NCBI GenBank assembly: GCA_038363925.1
Contig: JAQQWL010000006.1
Coordinates: 3,266,501 to 3,330,500, forward strand
DNA length: 64,000 nucleotides
Source: Apiospora phragmitis
Taxonomy: Eukaryota > Ascomycota > Sordariomycetes > Amphisphaeriales > Apiosporaceae
Reading direction: 5' to 3'
The notes under the pieces were generated by a model that saw nothing but the letters and a program-made list of their open reading frames with translations, had not been told where the DNA came from and made no database searches. Below, piece by piece: positions 36,282 through 48,232 of this stretch. Every line of letters begins with the position of its first letter. Position 1 is the first letter of the stretch. A program made the position numbers and the translations under genes.

Positions 36282-37032
36282 GGTGGTCAGATTGACGGCT
36301 AGTAGGTGCTGACCAGTGGCAGGACTATTGTAGGGTTGAGCGGATGGTTTAGTGATGATTGAACCGTACGATGGAGGTTTACAGTTCCGACTTCACTTAG
36401 CTCTTGAGAAATTTAAATCACCATCCTTCCAATTGGCTTGCTGTGATTGGTCCCGAGGCTCAGAGCTCCCGCTGACCAAGGTCACGTGACCAATGGTACC
36501 CGATATCACCCTTATCATCCATGTAGGTCAAGACGAGAGCTTGCATTCATTATTATTCGAATTCATTGACACTTATGTTGATCATTTCTTGGATCAGTTT
36601 ATCATCTTTCCGGCTCGCAAACAATAGACAGAATAACTTGGTTTAATAGAAAGCCACTGGCTCAAAACACGCTAGGTACATACTTCCAATTGTACAACCG
36701 AGTTCCTTCTGTATAGTCCGGATTGATAAGTCTGCCGTTTAACATAAAAAATAGACAATCCCGCCCAATAATCCCAATCTATAGCATCAAGTGCTACTGG
36801 AAGCTTGTGTAATTGGCTCACGTTGCGTTCGCCAACTGGAAGACTGTTTGGTGCTCCCACGTCGTGCAACATCGATAGGTATGCAACTAACCATTGTACG
36901 AAATCAGTTGCTCCTGGGTACATGTGTCCACGATATACCATACACAGCAGGTTTGACGCAATACTTCCTCTCTCTGATAGCGAAAACTTCATGCAAGCAG
37001 TAATGACAGAGCATGACGCCAGTGGTACTGTG
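36282..37032. other. QCR6 promoter and 3' flank of the WBP2-like gene
   Basis: It contains ATTGG/CCAAT pentamers near 36431 and 36448, within the ~170 bases upstream of QCR6, fitting a CCAAT-binding (HAP complex) input that is common for respiratory genes. No coding feature is seen. Confidence 0.4.
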
Positions 37033-37890
37033 TCACCTACGTTCATTCTCCTGCCGCTCGCGCTCGTCGAACTGCATCCCGACAGCCTGCATCTGTGCGG
37101 CATCGTAGTCCGGTGGGGGTTCGTCCGGTAGTGGTTGATTCGCTTGCTGTTGCCTGACTGCTTCTTCGGCTCTTTCTTCCACCTGCGCTTGTTGGCGATC
37201 TTGTGCCGGTTGCTCGAACCCGGCCTCGCGAGGCGAGTATTCGGGCAGATCCTCTCCGTGCACCATGTTCAGCATATTGGTCTGCCCTGTCTCACGAGCG
37301 AGCTGGGCGTAGTGGTACACGCGCTCCTTGATCTTCTCGTACTTGATGGCCCAATCGCTATGCCCGCCATCGTTGAAAATCAGCTTCATATTGACCCTGG
37401 CGAAGTCGGCCGGGATGTGGCCTCCTGGTACAGGTTTCACCGAGGTCTCCCAGAACGAGGCCCCGAACCCGCCCCAAGTAGAGCCAGTACAGCCATCCTG
37501 GGCATTGATGATTGTCGTTGCGAACGACTGAAACTGCTCTGTAGGCGTGGCTGGAAGGTAGATGAGCTGTAGAAATCGTTAGAATCTGAGTTTTTCTCTG
37601 TACAGTTCATGCGCGTTCATCCATAGGCTCACTCTTTGAGTTGTGATGAAGGCGGTGCCCCGATCACACTTTATCGACAGAGGAGAGACTCCCGGGGAAG
37701 GCGGCGGCGCTGAGACTTCCAATGCCACTCGACCTTGGGTCCTGTGCTGTATGGTCTCGTTGGGCAGCGGCTCGAAACCGCCGGAGCGGGTGAGCATCAC
37801 CCAACTGGCACTCAAGTCAGAATCATCCTCGAGCGCGGTATTCTGAGCGAGTAGGATGCCCGCGTGCTGGTCATGGTAACCATAGTCCAT
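37033..37890 (-). CDS. WBP2-like protein with GRAM-type domain and PY motif
   Basis: Fungal member of the WW-domain-binding protein 2 family. Exons 37633-37890 and 37033-37566 join in phase 0 (TTQR/LIYLPATPTE). The N-terminal ~170 residues form the GRAM/PH-like part (SWVMLTRSGGFEPLPNE, then KPVPGGHIPADFARV). The C-terminus is Gln/Glu-rich and carries EPPPDYDAAQ, a PPxY motif that in this family docks on WW domains; in fungi the Rsp5-type ubiquitin ligase is the obvious partner (inference). The start is uncertain: ATG 37890 gives 263 aa, an in-frame ATG at 37932 is longer, and the internal Met of SWVMLTRS (37797) is shorter. The residues before SASWVML look unlike the family, so a small upstream exon is possible. 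Confidence 0.75.
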
Positions 37891-40800
37891 AGTGACCCCG
37901 TGTAAGATAGTGGTGCAAATAGGTGAAGGCACATAAAGCGGGGACCCATGTGGCTCGAGGAAGGGTGGCTTACCAGGCCAGGAGCTACATCGGTATGCTA
38001 GGGGATTGGTGAAGAAGGGCGTACAGTATGGCTGGAGGGGGGGAGGGAAAAAGGCAGACTTACTTTATCGACATTCTGGGATGAAGCAAGTGGTATTGAA
38101 AGGCTGACCAGGTGTGCTGCTCTGCTGTGGTCGAAAGTGGTTCCTATCTCGTCTAGAAACGGTACCTTTGACTGCCTTGGCCTTCTCATAGGGCACCAAG
38201 CGGGCGAACTGATCCAGAGCGGGACGGCCTGCAAGGCTCGCCCAAGTTTCAGCAGATCTAGTCGTAGGGGATGCAAGAGTGGGCCAGGCTTGCCCATAAG
38301 CTGCTTAGTCCAGAGGTCGCTCAGCCGAATATGCCCGTCAAAGGCATCCAGTATGGCCAGTCTGCGGTGATGTGGAGGCGCTTCATCAGCTGGGGGGGTC
38401 GTGATTTGAAGCGGCGAGACTGAGGGGGTAGGCGGACAGGGTACCTTCGTAGGCGCTTGTTCTTCGTTACAGTCTAGAGTATATGCCCTTGCTAGTATGC
38501 ACCGGGCAGCGGGCGCAAGGATAGGGGTGGTTCTGTTTTAACCCTCGGAGGCGAAAAATCTATGTAATACTCTGATTCAGAGGCAAGTTCGGGGAAAGAG
38601 TGTGTGAGTGGTTGGACGTCGAGACTGCTGGAGTGTAAAAAGGACGGTGGACAGTGGAGGAGGGGGCCCGACGTTGAGTTACGGGTACGGATAGCGAGTA
38701 GAGTAGCAAATAGAGCGCTCTCCCTCTATGACGGGTTGCTTGCTTGAGCCAGGTAAACCAATGGCTGGATTCATGCAACCTGTAATTAGCGGATACCGAA
38801 GGATTCAACGCTCCATCCATCAATTTTGATTTGTTTGGGCTGATTGATGTGGTGGTACCTATTGATTGTACACATCATGCAACTTGCGTTTGGTGCATCT
38901 GATTGATTGATTCTTGATTGCAGTCCTTGCAGTCTCGCCTGGGGGTGCGGGGCGGGTTATTCTGGAAACATTTAATTTGATTTTTCCGTCAACGTTTCTC
39001 CCCCAAAGGTAAGGCCGGCAGATGCTACCCTACATACATGTACCTGTAGTACTACCGAACGCCGACTCGAAGCATGTGGCATGCAGAGGATACAGACGGA
39101 GTAGAGGTTGTGTGATTCATTACCCACTCATGTACACCTACCTGCGTGCCTAAACCACACAAGATACCACGGATGGATTCTGTGAATACACTGGATTATA
39201 TTGGGCCTCACTCATCGTTTCCCTTTTACACATTGGAAGACAATACTCCGTGTAATACATTATACATATATGTATCAATGTATGTATTATACAGCTTGGT
39301 GAGTGGGTACTGACCCAGCAGCCCTACCGACTGGCAGTTCCATACCGCACCCTGCCTGTCTGCTTGCTCCCTAACTCAGGTCAGCCATTTCCGATTCTAT
39401 GAACGCGTTGGTCTTTTCCCCCAATGATTAAAATTGAATCAGTGCCGGTGGGAACGGGCAGCTTAGTTTGGGTATCCTCACCCGAGTGTACCTACTGTCA
39501 TGCCATAATAGGACCGTGTACGGAGTATCAACCCGGGCATTCCCAGAGCGCGTGGAACCAGCACCTATTCTGTTCGGTGTTGTTTCTTCGTTGCCCAACT
39601 CCAACTCCAACACCCGTCGGTACCATTGTGTGTGCGCTCGATATCACGCCCCGGCACAAGCTATAGAAGGCGCACGGTATTGCAGCTGACAGCATGTCAG
39701 AGGGGCTGTGGCGTCAAGGTTCACATTCTTTCGATAACCCACGAGTGCCAAACAGACCCCTGTGCTCGTGATATATGGTCACAGCAGGTGGAGAACTGCT
39801 CTCGAGCTCCTTGGGCCACCTGTAATGGGATCAGCAAGACCTTCGATGTTGCCAAAGCCATCGTGCTCACGACATACCAGGTTTCCCCGCCTTCGTATGG
39901 CTTTTGTCGGTGCAAGCTGACGCGTCTATACCCCCCAATGAGCCCCCCGAACACGCCGAGAATCGATTTTCCCAGCCATGTAGGTAATGACGCTGCGCTG
40001 GTCACATACATGTGTGCCGGTAATCATCGGGCTAGCTGCTGGCCAGCAGAAGCAGAGGCTGTATGTACCCTTGATGATGACCCAAAAGCTTCTCTTCCTT
40101 GACTGACTTGGAACAGTGACCATGGCCTGCAGGTTGCATGACAGACCGGTAGCTCTTCTGTTCGCTAGCGATGTTGTGCAATCTGCCGGTACTTGTGAGA
40201 TGAGCATTATCATGTCACTCTACACCTCCATTGCACGATAAGTAACAGCATCATTCGGTCCTCGGAAAACGGACCACATGGCACCAAAGGTAGCATCACA
40301 GGCTTTGGTCTGAGGGCGACTCGTCCGTGCTCTGTTTACCGAAAAGCTAATGTCACGCGAGTAGCCAAGGTGGATTGTCTGTATGAAGGAGCAGTCCAAA
40401 GTGACAACTGCATGGGTTCTAACCCTATCACAGACGGCTCCGTTCGACTGGGTGGCCAGCTTACAACTCAGTCGCTCGTACCGCCGGGACTTTGCGCATC
40501 TTACATAGCAGAACCACCACTAATAAGTGTTCTCCGTTGCCCAGTACTACAGTATGTATTGGATACCCAATGTGTCTCACCGGCTGACCATGTAGCTAGT
40601 CAAGCCTTGAAAGAAATTGGCCAATACTTGCCCCCCCCCGAATTGCTCCGCCCAAGCCCACAGCGAGCAGTGTCTTCCCGAGCATTGTAGATACATAGAA
40701 GTCCGCGGATGTCTTTTGGCAAGACCACCCGGTGCTTCCTTCGTACGGATATCATCCGTTGTCAGTCCTGCATACAAACGAATAACTACTCTAGGGGGCA

Positions 40801-42550
40801 ACATAAGTAGGCGATGTTCGGCAGCTATTCCATAACACTTTGGTCATTCCCAGTAGTGGCGCAACAAGATGAGTCGTTACTCGTGCTTATTGGCCAGAAT
40901 AATAATATCTACTGGTAAGCCAAGAGAGTTCCAGAGCGTTGTTCCTATCTCGCCAGACTCATGAGCTTCCAGGTCTCAAGTGTGGCCCAATGGCCATAAC
41001 CTCGGTAAGTGCGACCCAATCTAAGGTGATCAGATAACGCCGGCCACGTTCTTCATTGGACGACCGTGTGTAACACGAACCTTCATAGGCTCCTTCCCTT
41101 TCCACCGATTCGTCTGTATTCGGCTATCTGAGGATCGACACAGCACCGGGAAAAGCAAAGGGGGATTCGCCGTCAGTGCTCACCGGACACGTTTTTGTGT
41201 TCCGATGGCGAAAGAACCCTACATCCGACTGTCACCCGGGCACCGGGTGGCCCTGCCCACAGGCGCCTGCCAATGATCGGGTTACATTCGACAAGAGCGG
41301 TGTGTGACCTGCCAGGGGGTTCGACGCCTGTTTACCCCGGTCAGGGCCCCCGACAGTGACCGCCTCCGGGCCCGCGCTCTGGCCCAGCAATCGGCTCTCG
41401 GCCAGGCCCTGAGCAGCAGTGCAACGGTAGAATACCAAGCTTTTTTGGGGCGTGCGCTCTGGGCCGCTGGGCTTTCTGAGGAGCTACGCTACACAAACAA
41501 CCTCCCATGAGTGGTCGGACTTAGGAGTAGGAATGCAGGGGGTGCTTCTTCACCGGTCCTGCCACCCAAGTCCAACTAAAATCTACTTACATGGCGACAC
41601 AGCAACTGCTTTTCCTTGACAGTAGGCTGGGAATCCAGCGAACCCGCATTATTGGCTCTTGCGGCTTTGTCCGCCCCGGGGCGGAGCGCTTGTCACTAGG
41701 GTTTGTACCCCGTTTGCCTGGGTTCTCCTTTTCTACTGGGGCGCACGCGGGTCCCGACTGAGCAGGGCCAGGCGTAGAATCCGTGCCGACAACGGAAGAA
41801 GACGAGTGATCTCGCCTGCTCGCAGCGCATGCTCATGCTCATGCTCCTCTTCGACTTCGATGAGAAGCCTGGGATACGTAACAGAATACCTTTGCTGAAC
41901 AGGGAAGATATATATGTTCAGGTGAGACGAGGAGGAGTGTGGGCCATCACGTTATTTCCAAGAGATAATCTTTTTTTTTTCCATAATCGTACGTACGTGT
42001 CTGTCTGTATGTATATACCGTTGGATTCATCAATTCATTCAATCATAAAGAAGCAGCGACACTGTCTAAGTTGCTGCTTCTTCAGTAGACATATTTCCCC
42101 TCCCTCTTTTGTTGGCATACTCTTTGACGCACCTTCATTCGATGTTCATGTTGGCTTCTCAGCACTATGAACACCGAGAGGGCAGCTAGCCAGAACGAGT
42201 CCCCGAACAGCCTTTGGTCGCAAGGACGAGCAAGATGAGAGCTTCACCCGAAGGCCCGAGGGAAAAGAGCGAAAGCGTGGGACGAGGAGGAGAAGAAAGG
42301 GCAGGAGGAGGGGGGGAAAGAGGAGGAGCGGAAAACTGCAAAATGAAAACGCCCCCTTGAAAACCGTTCACCCTCGTTTACCCGTAACCATGAGGAAAAT
42401 AGAACACCGCCGACAAAAGAAACATGAATTCTTCCAAAAAGGGAGTACAATCTCATCCATATACAAACTCCGACAGAAAATGATGGCCGCTTTGATGCCC
42501 CCAATGACAAAAAGACTGACTCCATCCATATGCTCCATTTTTCTTCTTCT
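37891..42550. other. Long gene-poor spacer
   Basis: About 4.7 kb without a supportable gene. It contains a near-palindrome (39252-39292), one exact and two near copies of TACGGAGTA/TACTCCGTA (exact at 39519-39527), a C9 run (40631-40639) and a GCTCAT triplication (41828-41847). Minus-strand open frames at 39721-40213 include one hydrophobic stretch (SILGVFGGLIGGY) but have no recognisable family. Confidence 0.45.
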
Positions 42551-45372
42551 TCACAGTCGCAAGCTGAAGAAGATCCTCAGCTTGCGGAGGGATTGTACAG
42601 TCACACTCTTCTCGCCGGGTGCTTCTTCGCAGGGCCGCCTAAAGCAGGCTCGGCCTTGTTCCAACGTCGTAGCAAGCTCTCGCGCTACGAGAGCCAACTC
42701 ACAGCACTGCTACTGTTGACTCCTGCAGGCTTGTCGAAGCCGCCACCGGGGGTGACGACGGGCGAGACGTGCGGGTCGAAGGCGAAATCCAGCTTCGGCA
42801 TCTCGATCTTCGGTGGCGGCTGGGCCTTGATGCCCTTGTTTTGGTTGTCCTTTCCGCTGGCCGGTCTCTTGGCCGGACTCTTAGACTCCGCAGGGGGTCC
42901 GTACCTGACGTCCTTGACATCCCAGCCATCATCAGATGCAGCCGCTACCCAAGTTCGAAGCGCATCATGGACACCGGGATAGAATTTCTCCTTACAGAGA
43001 CGCATGGAACCGCCCATGCATCGCTCCCAGCCCGAGATGCGGAACTGGTTGCGGAGCTCGTTTCGTTCCTTGGTCGTAGGGGTACAGGCCACGATTGCGT
43101 TTAGAAGATCAAGGTGCGAAGCCAAGTAATTAGTTGCATCCCATTCGACTCCGCCGACGTAAGGAGCTGCGGGAACGGGCGGCCTTTCCTGTGGGAAATG
43201 TGTTTGCATGTATAGCATGCTGTCCCCTGCGATCTTCGCTGCAGCGGCCGCATCGCGCTCCTTATCCCTAGGCAGGTAAACGACGTTCAGGTGGTGGAGG
43301 AAAATCCAGAAAACTTCCTTCGTCACACCAATAGCTTCTTTGCACCACACGCGATATGGCCGTTCACGGCGCATCTCGAGAACGAAATCGACAGGTGCCT
43401 CGTCATCCTTAGGCTTAGGATCACGTAGGTGTCCCAACACCGTTCGGGCGCGAACAACGCGGTCTTGCGCAGGTGCCGACTGAATGTAAGTGAAGAAGAC
43501 CGAGGTGATGATACCACGCGTGGTAAACTCACTGGGTCCCTTCTTCTCGGGATCAAAAATGAGATGCAGCAGAGCAGGGAACAGTGTCGATTGTTTCGAG
43601 TGTAAGTACTGCAGTGCCAGAGCTGTCGTGCAAAGGGCTTTCAAACAAAGAAGGTTCTCGTGGAGCAGCGCATCTTCATGCTCCTCTCTGTCAAACGTGT
43701 TAGTAACGAGGACCGGCCAACGACATAAGACACCACGCCGGCAATCATGACTTACCTCCACTCAACTTCCATGGTGCGATGAAGCAAACCGACAATCTCC
43801 TCCATGCCGCCTTGGCGTATGAACTCGTCGGTCCAAGACACCGTCTCATTGCGCAACAGGAGCCGTAGCTTGTGCAGCTTACCGACTTCGACTAACTGCG
43901 GCTTCTGTATTTTGCGCAGGTAGCTCACAAAGTCCACGGGGCCTTGCTGAGATTGCTGGGACTTGATCTTGGACAGGATGCCACCACCAAACCCCGACCC
44001 AGCAGAATTCGGCCTCTCGAATGTGACACTTTCCGACGATTTGGTCCGGAAATGACGTCCTAGGGGTACCGTCGCTCTTTTCTTGGCCGGTGAATTAGGC
44101 TCGGATTTCTTCCCGCTGCTTCTTGTGAAGGTGAAGCTTCTGGGGCGAGGCTTTTTGGGCTTCGCCTCCTCCTCCTGGCCGTCGTTGATGCTCGAGTCGC
44201 TATCGTTCGTGCCGGGGCGGGCGGCGGATGCTTTGGTCTCTGCCCAGTCTTGTCGAATGAATTCCATCTTGATGGTGCTGGTCAAGTTCCGCATTTTGTA
44301 CCTCTGGTTCTCAGGGATGTTTCGCCGATCCAGCATAGCCTCTAAATGTTTATCGATATCCTTGGGGTCCAGGGAGAACTCTGACCCCTCCAGCTGGGAA
44401 GAAGCCGACGATGACTTGGGCTTGCCGAATCCACTGGTGAACATCTTAAGTCCCCGCTGTGTCTTAGACGGCGAGACCTTTCCGCTGCCGCTACCATGCC
44501 GCGTGCTTTCTGAGGATTCCGAAGACTTCTTGCTCTCGAGCTGTTTCGCCGTGTACTGGACGTGATACGATTGGGGCCGCGGCTTTTTCATGATGCCTGC
44601 GTTGGCGACATCGCTAGAAGAACTATTCTGCGAGTTTGTCTGTCCAGGACCAAACACACCGCCATTACCCGTTTGCTCCAATGCCCCGCTAGAAAATTGG
44701 GCGTAGATGGGTGGCCGTCCCTCTTGCGGTGTCGTCACTGAGCTCGGGGGCGTTCGGTTTTCCTTGTCGTTGCTCTTGCGTACCACGTCGTCTTCACTCT
44801 GCAGCTTGTGCAGGTTCTTCAAGCTCTTGGGCCTGCTCAGGAGCGAACTCAGGTTGGTAGCTGATTTGGTCTTCTTCGGTTTGTCGAGCAACTCGTTCTC
44901 CTTCTTGTTGAAGGCATATTGACCCATGCTTTCGGCGCTAGAAGCGGAGTCCTTTCTTGTCGATCTTGCCGCAATGGAACTGCCTTGAGCCTTGAGAGGC
45001 GAAGTACGGCTGGATGCAAAGTGGGATTGCTCGAGCTGCTTGCTAGGAGACCGAGAGCCTGGTGCACCGTCGACCCGGTTGTTCTGGATCTCGCCCAAGG
45101 CAGGCGGTCGGCGTGAGAAATTGGGAAACTGCATGTCGCTCGTAGGCTGAGGTTGGGCAATGACGTAGGGCAGGGCAGAAGTCGATTGGGCGGTGGGCAC
45201 AACAGCGGGTGTCATTCGTGTGGTTGCGACGGCTCATAAAGGCCCTGAGAACGCTGGATTTTGACCGTTGGTGACCGCCATGTTGGGGAGGCGGAGGAGG
45301 TTGGTTTTCATGTTGATACTGGTCCTGGCGATGTTGTCTATTGGGTTGCTGCGGATTCCCTAGGGACGCCAT
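42551..45372 (-). CDS. Formin-like GBD/FH3 protein lacking FH2, two apparent frameshifts
   Basis: It resembles the N-terminal regulatory half of diaphanous-type formins (DRF_GBD and FH3, armadillo-like), which bind Rho GTPases. Exons 43756-45372, 42703-43687 and probably 42551-42654. The first ~330 residues are Ser/Pro-rich and disordered; the domain starts near EFSLDPKDIDKHLEAMLD and runs through GQQGPVDFVSYLRKIQKPQL-like helices and TVLGHLRDPKPKDDEAPVDF. No FH1 or FH2 follows, so it cannot nucleate actin by itself. The frame breaks at a GGG run (45207-45209) between SRRNHTND and TPAVVPTAQ. In the last exon, adding one base near 42611-42618 gives GGPAKKHPAGEKSVTVQSLR; without it the protein stops at ARRV. 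Corrected length is about 901 aa. The last-exon model is the least certain part. Confidence 0.75.
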
Positions 45373-46821
45373 GGTGTTTCACTGCTCCGGTAACGGTGGC
45401 TTGTCGAGCCAACAAGTTGCCTGGTTCAGTAGCTAAACGGCTTCTTCATGAGATAGATGCCAAAAATGCTGCATAGGAATGAGACTAAGTCGGGTTCGAG
45501 GCGGGTTGGAGCGGTGATAGCTCGGAGTCCAATCGGTAGGACAGAAGAAGAAAGGACAGAATTGAACTACAAGAAAGCGAGTAGGAGCAATACTAGTAGA
45601 ATGGGAGAGGGGAAAATGCCCGTAATGCTGGCTACTTACACCAAAGCCATGTATTGGAACAAAAGGTCGGTCGTTCGTTGGCGATGTCCTAGCTATGGCT
45701 GGCAATGAAACCGAAGAATGAATCGGGGTTTGTTTGGCGTTCAAGAAGGCATGTAGGGTCAGGGCAGGGACTGGGACTGGACTTGAATGTATTAAACCAG
45801 GGAATCTTCCCAAAGCAATGGCAGGCGGGCTTGGAGGGCAGCTTCAATGGCCGGGCCAAGAGGGTTCGCGCTTCTTTCTGCCGCTAAAAAGTCCCGGGGA
45901 TGGGGGGGGGGTGGTAAACAGCCAGACGTAGCGTGGCGTTGGCAGGGCAGCAACGGGCATGGTTGGTCCCCACCCACCTCGGCCATCGTCCACGGATGAT
46001 TCGACGGTAAAACGATTGACGTATGTATATGTCCACCCACCTATTAAACCTAGGCAGCTACGTACATGGTAGGTTCAATATTGACGACTTATTTGCTAGT
46101 AGTTGCCATTATCGATTGCGATATGTCACGTCCCTTGGTCCCCAAGATGGCTCCATTATTACGAAGTGTAGGTCACTCACGGTGTCAACGGTCAATCGTC
46201 AAGAGTCAATTCATTAATAGGACTGACTGCCTGCCCTCTATTGCACTGTCTCTATATAGGGACATATTTGCAACCAACCAGACAAACTCGAGCCGAGTTC
46301 AGTGACTAAACTACCTTGCCAGTTTGTTCTCGTTGGATCGTCATTACCCCTTCCAGGAGTATCCCAGGGCTCGAGGAACCCGGGCTTCTACCCCCACTGG
46401 ATCTAAGATTTTCCAGTTCATCATGCCGTGCCCTACCCATGCCAAGCTATTATGCAACCAACTGAACCGTTCGCTATATGTCGCAAGCACATATGCATCA
46501 TTTTGGGGGCGTCATTATAAAGTTCCTCTCTATCGTAGGGAGACCATCTCCGTGAAACGCTTCTAGATCTCTGCCTCATGGCGCAGGACATGCCGTGAAT
46601 CGTCGTGTCTCGCCCGCCATAAACCGAGGCCATCAGAACGCCTTGCTGCACCAATCATAGTCGAAAAGGAAAGGGGAAAGTTGGAGAAGAGAGGTTTTCG
46701 TCCTGTCGAAAAAGGCCGTACACAAAGGGTATTACGAGTTCGTAAAGTGGAATCCATTATGGCAGAATGTACAATCGAAGAGTCGAGAAGTAGAGATCGA
46801 AAGTCGCGAGGGGCGTACCAT
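45373..46821. other. Spacer between the GBD/FH3 gene and GDP-mannose pyrophosphorylase
   Basis: Promoter of the GBD/FH3 gene plus the 3' flank of the pyrophosphorylase gene. A G10 run lies at 45902-45911. No coding feature supported. Confidence 0.45.
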
Positions 46822-48232
46822 TTACATGATAATGGCAGGGACATCAACGTTGGCCTTGATGCTCTTGTGGGGCAGGACGCTGCCGCCGTTGACGTAAATC
46901 TCGTCGCCGATGGTAACATCATCACCAAGGACAGTGACGTTCTCCAGGCGAGCCCACTTTCCGACGGTGCTGTTCCAGCCAACAATCGTGCTCTTCACCC
47001 AGGCGTGGTCCTTGACCTTGGAGCTGGGCAGAAGGGTACACCGCTGCAGGCGGACACCATCGCCAATGACACAGTCCTTGCCAATGACCACATTGGGGCC
47101 AATGCGACAGTTCTTGCCGATCTTGGCACTGGGGTCGACCATGACGTTGCCACCATAGACGTAGCTCTCCGAGGGTGACACAAGCAGCTTGGGCTGCTTC
47201 TTGGCCAGCGACGAGAGGTACAGGCAGGTGCCAGTCAAGAAGTCCTTAGGCTGGCCAACATCCATCCAGAAGCCCTCGAGATCGAAGGAGTGTAACTGGC
47301 CTTCACGAACAATGGCCGGGAAGGTTTCTTGCTCGATCGAGGTGGGGCGGTTCTTCTCAATGCGGCTCAAGACCGAAGTGTTCAGAATGTAGATACCGGC
47401 GTTGATCCGGTTGCCGACGAATTCGACTGGCTTCTCGACGAAACGGTCGATGCGCGAGGGGTGGCTGGGCTTGTGGACAATGACACCGTATTTAGAGGGC
47501 TCCTCGACCTTGGTGACGCAGATGGTGCCCTCATCTCCGTGTGCGCGGTGGAAGTCGACAAGCTTCTGGAACGGGAACTCGCAAGTGACATCGGAGTTGA
47601 GCACGAAGAAAGGCTCATCATCCTTACCGAGGATATCTTCGGCCAACTTCAGAGGTCCAGCAGTGCCCAAAGGTTCGGATTCGAGGGAGAAATGGATGTT
47701 GATTCCGCAAGTCTCGGCGACCTATAATAAAGGGGGCCAGGTTTAGTTAACGGTATTCTCTTCATGAAAATTACGTAGACAGTATGAGAAGAAGAAATAC
47801 TAACCTCCTTCAGGCGGTTCTCCATAATCTCGGGGCGGTAGTTGACAGCCAGCACAACATCCTTGACACCGACAGAGGCCAGGGCCTCAATCTGATGCAT
47901 AATCATGGGCTTGTTCGCGAACTCGACCAAGGGCTTGGGCAGAGTCAGGGTCTGGAAGGAGGGGCATTATTAGTAAGGTTTAGGGGAGCCATCGCATCAC
48001 CACACAATGTGCGTGCATGCGCGAGGCTACCATTGGCATGCCTGGGATGCAGAATCCGAACGTACAAGAGGGCGAAGGCGTGTGCCAAAGCCACCGACGA
48101 GAATGAGGGCTGTTGGAGAGAAAGCATAGTCAGTATAATGATCGGTATAGCTCTGTGCAAGGCTGCGGAGTGCGCCGACAAGGCAGGGGGGCCAAGCGGG
48201 CATGCAGTTAGCAGGCTAAACTTACCCTTCAT
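46822..48232 (-). CDS. mpg1: Mannose-1-phosphate guanylyltransferase (GDP-mannose pyrophosphorylase)
   Basis: Makes GDP-mannose from GTP and mannose-1-phosphate in the cytosol, feeding N- and O-glycosylation, GPI anchors and cell-wall mannan. Exons 48226-48232 (only seven bases, MKA...), 48066-48109, 47805-47951 and 46822-47721; 365 aa, the family size. The nucleotidyltransferase signature [11 protein letters not shown] is split by two introns. [24 protein letters not shown] and FVEKP follow. The C-terminal third is a left-handed beta-helix of hexapeptide repeats ([20 protein letters not shown]) and ends with VDVPAIIM, a typical terminus. The frame is intact throughout. Exon 1 is so short that automated prediction may miss it. 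Confidence 0.96.

Noticed and set aside
39721..40213. Membrane protein gene on the minus strand
   Set aside because: Only one possible hydrophobic segment, two overlapping frames, no start context and no family resemblance.
42530..42982. 150-codon plus-strand frame
   Set aside because: It overlaps the 3' end of the GBD/FH3 gene, whose opposite-strand protein is conserved.
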